Assembly (NCBI GenBank): GCA_009838175.1
Contig: VXSB01000007.1
Coordinates: 1-59,458, forward strand
Source: Chloroflexota bacterium
GTDB taxonomy: Bacteria; Chloroflexota; Dehalococcoidia; Lucifugimonadales; Lucifugimonadaceae
DNA: 59,458 nt
Direction: 5' to 3'
Both the position numbers and the translations under genes were made by a program. The notes below the pieces were generated by a model, which saw only the letters and a list, made by a program, of their open reading frames with translations, was not told the DNA's origin and did not search any database. The first letter of the stretch is position 1; every line of letters begins with the position of its first letter. This document shows, in pieces, positions 35,083-43,922 of this stretch.

Positions 35083-35877
35083 GTGTCAAGGCGTGAATCT
35101 GGGTTGACAGAGCCGATTCTTAAGGTTGAGGACGCAGTCTGTGCGTTTGGGGGTTTGCGCGCGGTTGACAACTGCTCGTTTGAAATCGAGGCGGGGACGA
35201 TTACGGGATTGATCGGGCCGAATGGTGCGGGGAAGTCGACGATGTTCAATCTGATCACGGACATGGTCCCGTTGCAGAGTGGTCGGATCTTTTTCGATGG
35301 GCACCGGCTAGATGGGATCCCGCCCCACTCTGTGGCACGGCGAGGCGTGGCACGGACTTTTCAGATACCGGGTGAGTTGGGTCGGATGACGGTGTTGGAG
35401 AATCTCGCTGTCGTGCCTGAGGGTCAGATCGGAGAGGCGATGTTCACTTCGGTGTTCGCACCTGGGTTGGTGAGGCGGCAGGAAGAGCGGATACGAGAGC
35501 AAGCGCGGGAGGTTTTGGGTCTTTTGCAGTTGACGCATCTCGAGGAGGAGTTGGCGGCGAATCTTTCGACGGGACAGAAGAAGCTGCTAGAGATTGGCCG
35601 GGCGTTGATGGCGTCTCCGAAGCTGGTGTTGTTGGACGAGCCTGCGGCGGGAGTGAATCCGACGTTGATGCGGAATATCGCTCAGACGATTCGGGATCTG
35701 CGAGACGAGCGTGGCATCACTTGGGTGATAGTGGAGCACGATGTTCCGCTGATCATGGAGATGTGCGATCGGGTCATCGTGATGGCGGAAGGGAAGGTGA
35801 TTGCGAACGGAACGCCGGAGGAGGTTCGCAGCGATGCCCGGGTTTTGGACGCGTATCTAGGGGGAGTTGCGGCGTGA
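35083..35877 (+). CDS. livG: Branched-chain amino acid-type ABC transporter ATPase (LivG)
   Basis: One of two ATPases of a high-affinity LIV-type importer. The 264-residue ABC protein has Walker A GLIGPNGAGKST (about 44-55), signature LSTGQKKLLEIGRAL, Walker B KLVLLDEPAAGVN, and the EHDVPLIMEMCDRV switch/H-loop typical of LivG. The start GTG 35083 has no good ribosome-binding site; TTG 35104 is an alternative. It overlaps livF by four bases (GTGA). The substrate of the system is unknown. Confidence 0.93.
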   Translation: MSRRESGLTEPILKVEDAVCAFGGLRAVDNCSFEIEAGTITGLIGPNGAGKSTMFNLITDMVPLQSGRIFFDGHRLDGIPPHSVARRGVARTFQIPGELGRMTVLENLAVVPEGQIGEAMFTSVFAPGLVRRQEERIREQAREVLGLLQLTHLEEELAANLSTGQKKLLEIGRALMASPKLVLLDEPAAGVNPTLMRNIAQTIRDLRDERGITWVIVEHDVPLIMEMCDRVIVMAEGKVIANGTPEEVRSDARVLDAYLGGVAA

Positions 35878-36644
35878 GCGATACGGTTGCAGAGGTTGCG
35901 GTCTCTCCTGCCTTGGAGATTTCGGAGTTGGAGGCGGGGTATGGTCCGACTCTGATTGCGCGCGGGATTTCGATGTTTTTGGGAAGTGGTGAGATGGTGA
36001 CGATCATCGGTCCGAACGGTTCGGGCAAATCGACGACGATCAAGGCGATTTTCGGCTTGGCGGACGTGTCTGGCGGGACTATCAAGCTGCATGGCGAGGA
36101 CATCACCGGAGAGCGTGCGGACCGTTTGATCGAAATGGGCATCGGTTATGTTCCGCAGGCCGGGAACATTTTCCCGACTCTGTCGGTGAGGGAGAACGTG
36201 GAGATGGGGGCTTTCGCGATGCGGGGCGACTTTCGTCACCATATGGAGCGGGTTCAGGATTTGTTTCCGTTGTTGAGAGAGCGATGGAGCAGCAAGGCTG
36301 GACAGCTTTCTGGCGGTCAGCGTCAGATGTTGGCGTTGGCACGGGCTTTGGTGGCTGAGCCTTCGGTACTGCTGTTGGATGAACCGACAGCGGGATTGGC
36401 GCCACAGATTGTGGATCAGGTTCTGGATCAGATCCGGGAGATCAATCAGACCGGGGTTTCGATTCTGCTGGTGGAGCAGAATGCGATCAAGGCGTTGCGG
36501 CACAGCGATCGAGCGTACGTCTTGGCACGGGGGCGGAACTTCGCGGAGGATACGGCGGATGGGCTCCTGAAGAACCCTGATATCGGCAGGGTTTTCTTAG
36601 GACTGAGCGGAGCAACTGAGAGCGAATCGGAGGGATCGGGATAG
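35874..36644 (+). CDS. livF: Branched-chain amino acid-type ABC transporter ATPase (LivF)
   Basis: Second ATPase of the LIV-type importer, 256 residues. Walker A IIGPNGSGKST, LTVRE-type LSVRENVEMGAF, signature LSGGQRQMLALARAL, Walker B SVLLLDEPTAGLAP, and VEQNAIKALRHSDRAYVL are all typical of LivF. GTG 35874 overlaps the livG stop as GTGA and has GGGGGAG about eight bases upstream, so translation is coupled. The long open frame that begins at 35721 lies within livG and is ignored. Confidence 0.93.
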   Translation: MSDTVAEVAVSPALEISELEAGYGPTLIARGISMFLGSGEMVTIIGPNGSGKSTTIKAIFGLADVSGGTIKLHGEDITGERADRLIEMGIGYVPQAGNIFPTLSVRENVEMGAFAMRGDFRHHMERVQDLFPLLRERWSSKAGQLSGGQRQMLALARALVAEPSVLLLDEPTAGLAPQIVDQVLDQIREINQTGVSILLVEQNAIKALRHSDRAYVLARGRNFAEDTADGLLKNPDIGRVFLGLSGATESESEGSG

Positions 36645-36670
36645 CAGGCGCGTCCCGGATTTGGGTCTCG

Positions 36671-37732
36671 ATGGTTATCAATACAAATGCGATCCGCGAC
36701 GTGATCGTCTCAGTTGTGGGCGAACGTGGGTTCATGGTTATCGAGCGTGCGGCGCTTTTCGCGGTTGGCGGACTTGCGCTGTGGGCTTTGATTTGGCAGT
36801 TGGATCTGACGGTTAACGGTTTGCTGGTCGGATCGGTGTACGCGTTGGGCGCAGTGGGGCTCTCGCTCGTATATGGAAACTTGCACTTACCCAATATCGC
36901 CCACGGCGACTACATGACTCTCGGCGCGTTCATCGCTCTTTTTGTGTTTGGGAGTTTGGTGCCAGAAGTTTGGAACGAAAACTCTGTAGGACCGTTCACC
37001 TTCAGCTACACGTTGTTCATCGCATTGCCTATCGGCGTACTGTTTGTTGCCGTCTTCGCGGTGGTAGTTGACCAGCTTGTTTATCGCACGATGCGGCGGC
37101 GCGGCGCGTTGCCCGGCGTGATGGCGTTGACGTCTCTCGGTGTAGCAATAGCATTGCGCGGTTTCATCCAATACATATGGGGCACCGAGGTCGAGCATTT
37201 CCCGAGGGAGTCGAAAAAGTTCCTCATCTACACCGTCGATCTGTTCCATCTTCAGGATGTGCTGGTGCGAATACCTCCTGACATGATCTTCGTCTCGATC
37301 GCTGCGATCGTGTTGACGTTGGCGACGTACCTTTTCCTCAACATGACCCGCTGGGGCAAGGCGATGCGCGCGGCGGCGGACAATGAGGACTTGGCACGCG
37401 TGACAGGCATAGATGTCGAGCGGACGAATCTCTTGACATGGGTGATAGGCGGAGGGATGGCGGCCGCGGCAGGAATTCTGTTCGCGACCGGTCAAGGACA
37501 GCTTTTGACCATCTCCGGTTGGAAAATACTGATCCCACTCTTTGCCGCGGTCGTTGCTGGTGGGATCGGGAATCCTTATGGCGCGTTTGCAGGAGCGATC
37601 TTCGTCGGAGTTGTCGGCGAGGTTTCGACGGCTTGGTTGGAACCCTCTTATAAGCCAGCGGTGTTCTTTGCGGCGATCATAGTGTTGCTGTTGGTACGAC
37701 CTAACGGTCTGTTTGGGCAGAGCAGGAGTTAG
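36671..37732 (+). CDS. livH: Branched-chain amino acid-type ABC permease (LivH)
   Basis: Inner-membrane permease of the LIV-type importer, 353 residues, with about eight membrane segments. LivH features: GLLVGSVYALGAVGLSLVYG, LPNIAHGDYMTLGAFIAL, and the coupling loop AADNEDLARVTGIDVERTN with the EAA-like pattern. The N-terminus carries an extra membrane segment (about 30-45) before the conserved start. It lies 26 bases after livF and six before livM. Confidence 0.93.
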   Translation: MVINTNAIRDVIVSVVGERGFMVIERAALFAVGGLALWALIWQLDLTVNGLLVGSVYALGAVGLSLVYGNLHLPNIAHGDYMTLGAFIALFVFGSLVPEVWNENSVGPFTFSYTLFIALPIGVLFVAVFAVVVDQLVYRTMRRRGALPGVMALTSLGVAIALRGFIQYIWGTEVEHFPRESKKFLIYTVDLFHLQDVLVRIPPDMIFVSIAAIVLTLATYLFLNMTRWGKAMRAAADNEDLARVTGIDVERTNLLTWVIGGGMAAAAGILFATGQGQLLTISGWKILIPLFAAVVAGGIGNPYGAFAGAIFVGVVGEVSTAWLEPSYKPAVFFAAIIVLLLVRPNGLFGQSRS

Positions 37733-37738
37733 CGGGTC

Positions 37739-38713
37739 GTGGTTGAGTTAGAAGGCATCATCCTGCACATCGGCAGTTTTCTGGTTATCGCGGGGATTTA
37801 CGCGATCATCAATGTAGGCTTGAACGTCCATTATGGGCACACCGGGTTGTTCAATATCGGGATCGCGGCGTTTTTCGCTCTCGGTGCGTATACAGCATCG
37901 ATATTGGTGATGCCGCCACCTAATCCGGATCTGTATCAGCAGTATGAGTGGGGAGGGAATTTGGCGTTCACGTTGGGATCTGAGCGGATCGGGTTTGACC
38001 TGTGGTTCCCGCTGGTTTTGATCGCGGCGGCGGCGGTTTGCGCGGCTGTGGCGTATCTGGTGGGGAGCATCACGATCCGGTTGCGGGGCGATTATTTGGC
38101 GATAACTACGCTGGGGCTAGGCGAGGCTGTGAGGTTGGTGTTTACGAATGAGGGTTGGTTGGCGGACGGGACGCGGGGTTTGAACGGAATACCGCGAGTG
38201 CTGGATGGGTTGGTGGATCCGCATTGGTACGACTTCGTATTCTTGCCGCTGGTTCTGATAGTGCTGGTGGTCGTGTATTTCTTGTCGCAGCGCTTGGCGG
38301 CGTCGCCTTGGGGGCGCGTGATACTGGCGATTCGTGAGAACGAAGACACGGCGGAGATGGTGGGCAAGAACGTGTTTCAGTTCAAGTTGCAGGCGTTTGC
38401 GTATGGTGCGGCGTTGATGGGGATCGGTGGTGCGTTGTATGCGTTTGCGAAGCACTCGATCACTCCACAGGCGTTTGAGCCGTTTTTCGCGACGTTCATC
38501 ATCTGGGCGATGCTGATACTTGGCGGTAGTGGCAACCACCGAGGGGCGATATTGGGCGCGTTTGTGTTGTGGGCGGTGATTTCGAGTTCGCAGTTCTTGC
38601 CGGGATTCTTGGGCGATCCGAACTTGCGGTTGGCGGTTATCGGGTTGATCATCGTGGTTGTGTTGCTGGTTAGACCGGCAGGTATCGTCCCGGAGACGCG
38701 TACTCGGACGTAA
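37739..38713 (+). CDS. livM: Branched-chain amino acid-type ABC permease (LivM)
   Basis: Second permease, 324 residues. LivM features: GLNVHYGHTGLFNIGIAAFFALGAY cut short here as GLNVHYGHTGLFNIGIA, GSITIRLRGDYLAITTLG, and the coupling loop IRENEDTAEMVGKNVFQFK. GTG 37739 is six bases after livH, with GGAG upstream. No substrate-binding protein follows; the next gene is the Mo hydroxylase after 219 bases. The binding protein must be elsewhere in the genome, or the cassette is shared. Confidence 0.92.
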   Translation: MVELEGIILHIGSFLVIAGIYAIINVGLNVHYGHTGLFNIGIAAFFALGAYTASILVMPPPNPDLYQQYEWGGNLAFTLGSERIGFDLWFPLVLIAAAAVCAAVAYLVGSITIRLRGDYLAITTLGLGEAVRLVFTNEGWLADGTRGLNGIPRVLDGLVDPHWYDFVFLPLVLIVLVVVYFLSQRLAASPWGRVILAIRENEDTAEMVGKNVFQFKLQAFAYGAALMGIGGALYAFAKHSITPQAFEPFFATFIIWAMLILGGSGNHRGAILGAFVLWAVISSSQFLPGFLGDPNLRLAVIGLIIVVVLLVRPAGIVPETRTRT

Positions 38714-38932
38714 ACAGCGGTTAACGCTTGCTCGGTTAAATTCGGGCAGATTTACAGTAGTATTCAATTGAGTTAACTGGCATCGCCAGTACGGAACGGT
38801 TAGGCGTGGTTAAAAATCTCGCGGAACCCGTAGCCGTGTGGCGAATTCTAGTGATTACCAACCAAGCGATCGGGTCGTTGCGTCTGCTCAGGCGTTATCG
38901 GCATGAATTAAGAAAGCAGGAGGACCATCTGC
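38714..38932. promoter_or_regulatory. Gap before the Mo hydroxylase gene
   Basis: Four related heptamers CGGTTAA (38718, 38733), CGGTTAG (38797) and TGGTTAA (38807), two GTTAAC hexamers (38720, 38772) and a small hairpin ACTGGC-ATC-GCCAGT (38776-38790) are seen. They may be regulator half-sites; no pattern is strong enough to name one. A strong ribosome-binding site AGGAGG lies 11 bases before the next start. Confidence 0.3.
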
Positions 38933-41221
38933 ATGGTAGCCACTTTCGAAGAGAAGACGGATTATTCGGTAGTCGGGACACGTCCGATCCGGCACGATGG
39001 ACTGGACAAGGTCACGGGACGTGCGGTTTACGGCGGCGACGTTAAGTTGCCTGGTCTGATCTGGGGCGACGTATTGCGAACGGACCAAGTCCACGCTCGC
39101 ATTCTGAGTATCGACACTTCCGAGGCAGAGGCATTGCCCGGCGTGTTCGCCGTAGCGACCCATAAGGACTTCCCGACCGCGGCGGACATGGAAGTTGAGA
39201 CTGGTGAAGAAGTCCTCAACATGAAGCGCACGCAAGACAACGTGATGGCTTCGGACAAGGTTCTATACAGCGGCCACGTGGTCGCGGCAGTGGCGGCGGT
39301 CGACCGGAACACAGCAACTGAAGCGGTGCGACGGATCAAGGTTGAGTATGAGGCGCTTCCACCCGTGCGAAACGTAGACGAAGCGATGGCTGACGGCGCG
39401 CCGATACTGCTCGAGGATCTGGTGGGCAACCACTTCGGCGAGAGCGTTCCTAACACGAACGTCGCGATCGCGGTCCGGCATGAGTTTGGCGATCCTGATG
39501 GTGCGTTCGATGACTGCGATCTGGTAGTTGAGCGCGAAGTATCGCTGGAGATGGTCCACCAGGGTTACATTGAGCCGCACAACGCAACTGCGATCTGGGA
39601 CGAGAATGACCGCGTTCGCGTGTGGGAAAGCACGCAGGGGATGTTTGCAGTCAAGGAACAGACGGCTGCGCTCGTCGGTCTACCTGACTCCAATGTGGTC
39701 GCCGAATCCGTTGAAATCGGCGGCGGTTTTGGTGGCAAGACCAAAACCTACCTAGCACCAGTAGCTGCGATTCTGTCGAAGAAATCGAATCATCGTCCGG
39801 TGAAGATGGTGATGGATCGTCCGGCGGTCTTCATGGCCAGCGGTCCTGCACCTGGCGGGAAAGTCAGCGTCAAAATGGGCGTGACCAAGGATGGGAAGAT
39901 CCACGCGTTCGATGGGAAGCTTTGGTACGAAGCCGGTGCCTACCCTGGCTCGGCATTCACGGCAGGTATCAACTGTTTCCGTGCGGCGTACGACGTCCCG
40001 AACTCTCGAATCGACGCGCACGACGTAGTAGTCAACAAGCCGAAGTCGGCGGCATATCGGGCGCCGGGTTCGCCCCAAGTCTGCTTCGCGATTGAGACCG
40101 TGGTGGACGAGATCTGCGAGACGATGGGCTGGGACAAGATGCAGTTCCGTCTCGACAACGCGTCGACGGAAGGTTCTCGAAACGGCAATGGCGTGATGTT
40201 CAACCGCATTGGCCTAGTAGAAATGCTTGAGCAGGCTCGGGACTCTGATCACTGGAACTCGTCGCTTGGCGAGCCGGCACCTGGGAACAAGCGCGGGCGC
40301 GGAGTCGCGGTCGGCTTCTGGATGAACGGCGGCGGAAAGTCGACTGTTGACCTGATGCTGCAAGATGATGGCACGGTTGCGATGAACGAAGGTTCACAGG
40401 ATATCGGCGGCTCGCGGGCGTCGATCGCGATGCAGGCTGCCGAAGTATTGGGTCTCGACGCACACGACGTTCACCCGAGCATTCCGAACACCGATGAAAT
40501 CGGTTACACCGGAACGACTGGTGGAAGCCGCGTGACGTACGCGACCGGGTTCGCAGCTTGGGAAGCTGCGATGAAGATGGTAGACGAAATGAAGGTACGC
40601 GCTGCGGCGCTATGGGGCATCGACGAAGACGATGTCGAGTTCTCGGACGGCACGTTTAGCAGCAAGTCTGACCCTGAGTTGAACCTTGGCTTCAAGGACT
40701 TGGCAACTCGGCTGGGCGACACTGGCGGCCCGATCTCGACAACTTCGTCGGTAAACCTCGCGGCGGCTGGCAACGCGTTCGGTCTTCACATCTGCGATCT
40801 TGAAATCGATCCGGATACGGGGAAGACGGATGTTGTGCGGTACAGCGTGTTCCAAGACGCGGGTAAGGCGATTCATCCGTCGTACGTCGAGAACCAGATG
40901 CAGGGCGGCGCAGCCCAAGGCATCGGCTGGGCGTTGAACGAAGAGTACTTCATGCATGAAGATGGCTCGATGGCCAACTTCAGCTTCTTGGACTACCGGA
41001 TGCCGACCTCTCTGGACTTGCCGATGCTGGAGACTCACATCGTGGAGGTCGCGAATCCGATGCACCCGTTCGGTGTGCGCGGAGTTGGCGAGGTTCCGAT
41101 TGCACCTCCGCTTGGGGCCATTCCAAACGCCATCAACGACGCGATCGGTGTGAGGTTGCAGGAGCAGCCGATGAAGCCGGGACGTATCTTAGAGGCGTTG
41201 GCGGCGAAGAATGGTGGTTAA
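38933..41221 (+). CDS. Xanthine dehydrogenase-family molybdopterin-binding subunit
   Basis: Large subunit of a molybdenum hydroxylase (xanthine dehydrogenase/CO dehydrogenase/aldehyde oxidase family), 762 residues. The N-terminal a/b hammerhead domain starts at RHDGLDKVTGRAVYGGDVK. The Mo-cofactor domain has EIGGGFGGKTKTYLAP, AYRAPGSPQ, ATSRVT-like GGSRVTYATG and the catalytic Glu720 in FGVRGVGEVPIAPP. AYRAPG is not the CO-dehydrogenase active loop (AYRCSF), so CO is unlikely as substrate. The Fe-S and FAD subunits that normally stand next to it are absent on both sides. The ribosome-binding site is strong (AGGAGG). Substrate unknown. Confidence 0.92.
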   Translation: MVATFEEKTDYSVVGTRPIRHDGLDKVTGRAVYGGDVKLPGLIWGDVLRTDQVHARILSIDTSEAEALPGVFAVATHKDFPTAADMEVETGEEVLNMKRTQDNVMASDKVLYSGHVVAAVAAVDRNTATEAVRRIKVEYEALPPVRNVDEAMADGAPILLEDLVGNHFGESVPNTNVAIAVRHEFGDPDGAFDDCDLVVEREVSLEMVHQGYIEPHNATAIWDENDRVRVWESTQGMFAVKEQTAALVGLPDSNVVAESVEIGGGFGGKTKTYLAPVAAILSKKSNHRPVKMVMDRPAVFMASGPAPGGKVSVKMGVTKDGKIHAFDGKLWYEAGAYPGSAFTAGINCFRAAYDVPNSRIDAHDVVVNKPKSAAYRAPGSPQVCFAIETVVDEICETMGWDKMQFRLDNASTEGSRNGNGVMFNRIGLVEMLEQARDSDHWNSSLGEPAPGNKRGRGVAVGFWMNGGGKSTVDLMLQDDGTVAMNEGSQDIGGSRASIAMQAAEVLGLDAHDVHPSIPNTDEIGYTGTTGGSRVTYATGFAAWEAAMKMVDEMKVRAAALWGIDEDDVEFSDGTFSSKSDPELNLGFKDLATRLGDTGGPISTTSSVNLAAAGNAFGLHICDLEIDPDTGKTDVVRYSVFQDAGKAIHPSYVENQMQGGAAQGIGWALNEEYFMHEDGSMANFSFLDYRMPTSLDLPMLETHIVEVANPMHPFGVRGVGEVPIAPPLGAIPNAINDAIGVRLQEQPMKPGRILEALAAKNGG

Positions 41222-41247
41222 ACCGCCTGTCAGTTGCTGACGGTCTT

Positions 41248-41284
41248 GTAGGGGCGATCGCAATGATTGCCCCTACGTGTTTTT
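41248..41284 (+). terminator. Hairpin plus T run after the Mo hydroxylase gene
   Basis: A 12-pair stem GTAGGGGCGATC/GATTGCCCCTAC (one G-T pair) with loop GCAAT is followed by GTGTTTTT. This is a good rho-independent terminator and also a member of the GCCCCTAC repeat family. Confidence 0.65.
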
Positions 41285-41427
41285 GAAGGGTTGCGGTCAG
41301 GAATCGTTTGCAACAGTTCTGTAACTTGGCGGTGGTATGCTGATTACGCGAGCAGTTCGATCTCATCGGCCTCTGGTGTGATCGCTGCAAAACGTGAAGT
41401 CAGTTATAGCCGGGAGAGTCGCGAATC

Positions 41428-41691
41428 ATGGCGAAGGTGTTTTTACCGTATGAATTGCGGCGGTTCGCGGGCGGCAAAGGCGAGTTGGATGTTGCGGGCG
41501 CGACATTGGGAGAGGTGGTCAACAACCTTGAAGAGGCGTATCCGGGAATTTCGGACCATCTCTTGCAAGACGGTCGTCTGAAACCGGGTCTTGCAGCCGT
41601 CGTAGGCTACGCTGCCACCCGTCAAGGGTTGCTGCAGCCGCTAGAGCCGGATACTGAGGTGCATTTCGTTCCTGCAATTTCTGGCGGCTGA
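41428..41691 (+). CDS. MoaD/CysO-like ubiquitin-like sulfur carrier
   Basis: An 87-residue beta-grasp protein ending in the GlyGly needed for adenylation and thiocarboxylation. LGEVVNNLEEAYPGISDHL is the family helix; FVPAISGG is the tail. The phrase TLGEVVNNLEEAYPGIS resembles mycobacterial CysO from memory more than molybdopterin-synthase MoaD. The MoeB-like and CysM-like genes at 11-13 kb would be its partners. The alternative is a MoaD serving the Mo hydroxylase gene just upstream. It is followed four bases later by the trehalose gene. GGGAGAG precedes the start. Confidence 0.82.
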   Translation: MAKVFLPYELRRFAGGKGELDVAGATLGEVVNNLEEAYPGISDHLLQDGRLKPGLAAVVGYAATRQGLLQPLEPDTEVHFVPAISGG

Positions 41692-41695
41692 TTGA

Positions 41696-43903
41696 ATGGC
41701 TGAGGCACCCGAGGGCACGATGAGGCGCCCGATTCTCGTGGCGAACCGACTGCCGGTGACAATCGGCGTCGATCCTGACACGGGTCAACAGACACTGACT
41801 CACAGCGTTGGTGGTCTAGTGACCGGGCTTCGACCTCTGCATGAGAGTTCCGGCGGATTGTGGGTCGGATACCCTGGCGCGGAACCCGACGAAGACGTTA
41901 GGCGACAGTTAACCGAGCACAATCTCGTGCCGGTAGAGCTGGATCCGCAAGATTACGAGGACTACTACGAGGGGTACTCGAACGATGCGATTTGGCCGTT
42001 GTTCCACTACTTCACGGAGTTCGGGTCGTTCGTTCCGGAGCAGTTCGAGGCGTACCGTCGGGTGAATCAGCGCTTCGCGGATGTGATCTGCGACTTGGCG
42101 GAACCGGGCGACGCGGTGTGGGTCCACGACTATCACCTGATGCTGTTGCCCAGGATGTTGCGAGACCGGGGTTTGGATGTCCGCATCGGATTCTTTCTGC
42201 ATATACCTTTTCCGGCGGATGAGACGTTCCGGATTTTGCCCCAACGGGTTGAGATTCTGCGCGGTCTGTTGGGCGCTGACCTTATTGGAATGCATACGTA
42301 CGACTACACGTACAACTACCTTCGCAGCGTGCGACGAATCTTGGGCATCGAGTCGCAGGCCGGCACGGTCAGGATGCGCGACCACAACGTGAGAGTCGAG
42401 GCGCATCCGCTAGGGATCGATACTGCTGAGTTTCAGGAGAAGGCTTATTCACAAAATGCTGAACGCTTTCTGACACAGCTCAAACGCACTATTGGCGATC
42501 GACAAGTCATCTTGGGTGTCGATCGGCTCGACTACACGAAAGGATTGCTGCTTAAGTTGCAGGCGTTTGAGCGCCTTTTGGAGCGGTCGCCACGCTGGGC
42601 AGAGCGTGTGTTGTTCATGCAGCTCGCGGTTCCAACCCGAGCAGGTATCGACACGTACCAGGACTTGAAGAGCGAGGTTGAGCGGCGGGTGAGCGAGATC
42701 AACGGCATCTATGGTTCGCCGCTGCTGAGTCCGATCAACTATCTGTATCAGACCGTGACGCAGGAGGAACTGTGCGCTCTGTACCGGGTTGCCGACGTTT
42801 GCTTCGTGTCACCGGTGCGCGATGGGCTGAACTTGGTGGCGAAGGAGTATGTAGTTTGCCGCGACGACGGTGGGGGCACTTTGGTCATCAGCGAGTTTGC
42901 GGGTGCGGTTAGCGAGTTGGGCGAGGCGCTGCGTGTTAATCCTTGGGATATCGAAGGCACGGCGGACCAGTTGGAATTCGCCTTGGAGATGAGTCTGGGC
43001 GAGCGCAATGAGCGGATGATGCCGATGCACAGTCGGGTGATCCAGAACGATGTTCATCGCTGGGTGAGGGATTTCATGTCGTCGTTGGAAGCGACGGAGA
43101 CGGAGCAGACCGGCTCGCCACCGATGTTGGAGTCTTCCATCCTCGCAGAGTCGTTGGCGAACGATTTCCGCACAGCGGATGCTTCGCTTGTGATGCTGGA
43201 CTATGATGGTTCGTTGCGTGAGTTCGTCGATCGGTATGAGGATGCAATGCCGACGGATGAAATTCTTGAGATTCTTCGAGATTACGGTGAACGGAGCGAT
43301 GTCAAGGTGTTCATCAACAGTGGTCGTGATCACCAGACGCTAGGCGAGTGGTTCGACGACTGTCCGATCGACCTTATCGCGGAGCATGGTGCGTGGATGA
43401 AGGGTGCTGGAGAAAAGAAGTGGCGATTGCTGGGAGTGCTCGATACGAGCTGGAAATCTGACGTGTTGGGTTTGTTGGAGGATTATGTGGACCGCACGCC
43501 TGGTTCGCGGATCGAGGAGAAGGAGACTGCGCTGGCGTGGCACTACCGTCAGACGGAGGAGACGTTGGGCAACTGGCAGGCCTTGGAGCTGGTGTCGGTG
43601 TTGGAGAACTCGTTGCGCGGCCAACCGGTGCAGGTGCTACACGGAGCGAAGGTGGTGGAGATACGGCAGCAAGGGCTGACCAAGGCGCGAGCATACGACT
43701 TAGTGATCGACCGATTCGGGCCGTTTGATTTCGAATTGGCTACAGGAGACGACCGAACCGACGAGGATCTGTTCGTGCATGTTGGAGCCAATGTGCATAC
43801 GGTGAAGATAGGTTCGGGCAATTCAGCCGCGAAGGTTGCTGTTGCATCGCCGAGGTCTTTGAGGGAGATGCTGGTGGCGTTGTTGGGGGCGAAGAGAGGA
43901 TGA
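41696..43903 (+). CDS. Fused trehalose-6-phosphate synthase/phosphatase
   Basis: A 735-residue two-domain enzyme. The N-terminal GT20 domain (about 10-465) is OtsA-like: VANRLPVTIG, VWVHDYHLMLLP (143 region), GVDRLDYTKG (274-283) and SPVRDGLNLVAKEYV. The C-terminal HAD phosphatase (about 495-735) is OtsB-like: LDYDGSLREF (Asp502), FINSGRD, and TGDDRTDEDLF. It should turn UDP-glucose (or another NDP-glucose) and glucose-6-phosphate into trehalose in one protein. Trehalose protects against osmotic and drying stress. The fused form is known in some bacteria and is standard in eukaryotes. It lies four bases after the GlyGly carrier gene. Confidence 0.93.
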   Translation: MAEAPEGTMRRPILVANRLPVTIGVDPDTGQQTLTHSVGGLVTGLRPLHESSGGLWVGYPGAEPDEDVRRQLTEHNLVPVELDPQDYEDYYEGYSNDAIWPLFHYFTEFGSFVPEQFEAYRRVNQRFADVICDLAEPGDAVWVHDYHLMLLPRMLRDRGLDVRIGFFLHIPFPADETFRILPQRVEILRGLLGADLIGMHTYDYTYNYLRSVRRILGIESQAGTVRMRDHNVRVEAHPLGIDTAEFQEKAYSQNAERFLTQLKRTIGDRQVILGVDRLDYTKGLLLKLQAFERLLERSPRWAERVLFMQLAVPTRAGIDTYQDLKSEVERRVSEINGIYGSPLLSPINYLYQTVTQEELCALYRVADVCFVSPVRDGLNLVAKEYVVCRDDGGGTLVISEFAGAVSELGEALRVNPWDIEGTADQLEFALEMSLGERNERMMPMHSRVIQNDVHRWVRDFMSSLEATETEQTGSPPMLESSILAESLANDFRTADASLVMLDYDGSLREFVDRYEDAMPTDEILEILRDYGERSDVKVFINSGRDHQTLGEWFDDCPIDLIAEHGAWMKGAGEKKWRLLGVLDTSWKSDVLGLLEDYVDRTPGSRIEEKETALAWHYRQTEETLGNWQALELVSVLENSLRGQPVQVLHGAKVVEIRQQGLTKARAYDLVIDRFGPFDFELATGDDRTDEDLFVHVGANVHTVKIGSGNSAAKVAVASPRSLREMLVALLGAKRG

Positions 43904-43922
43904 GGCGCCGCCGTTGGTCGGG

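Noticed and set aside
38933-41221. CO dehydrogenase large subunit (CoxL form I)
   Set aside because: The form I active-site loop AYRCSFR is absent; AYRAPG is in its place, and coxM and coxS are missing.
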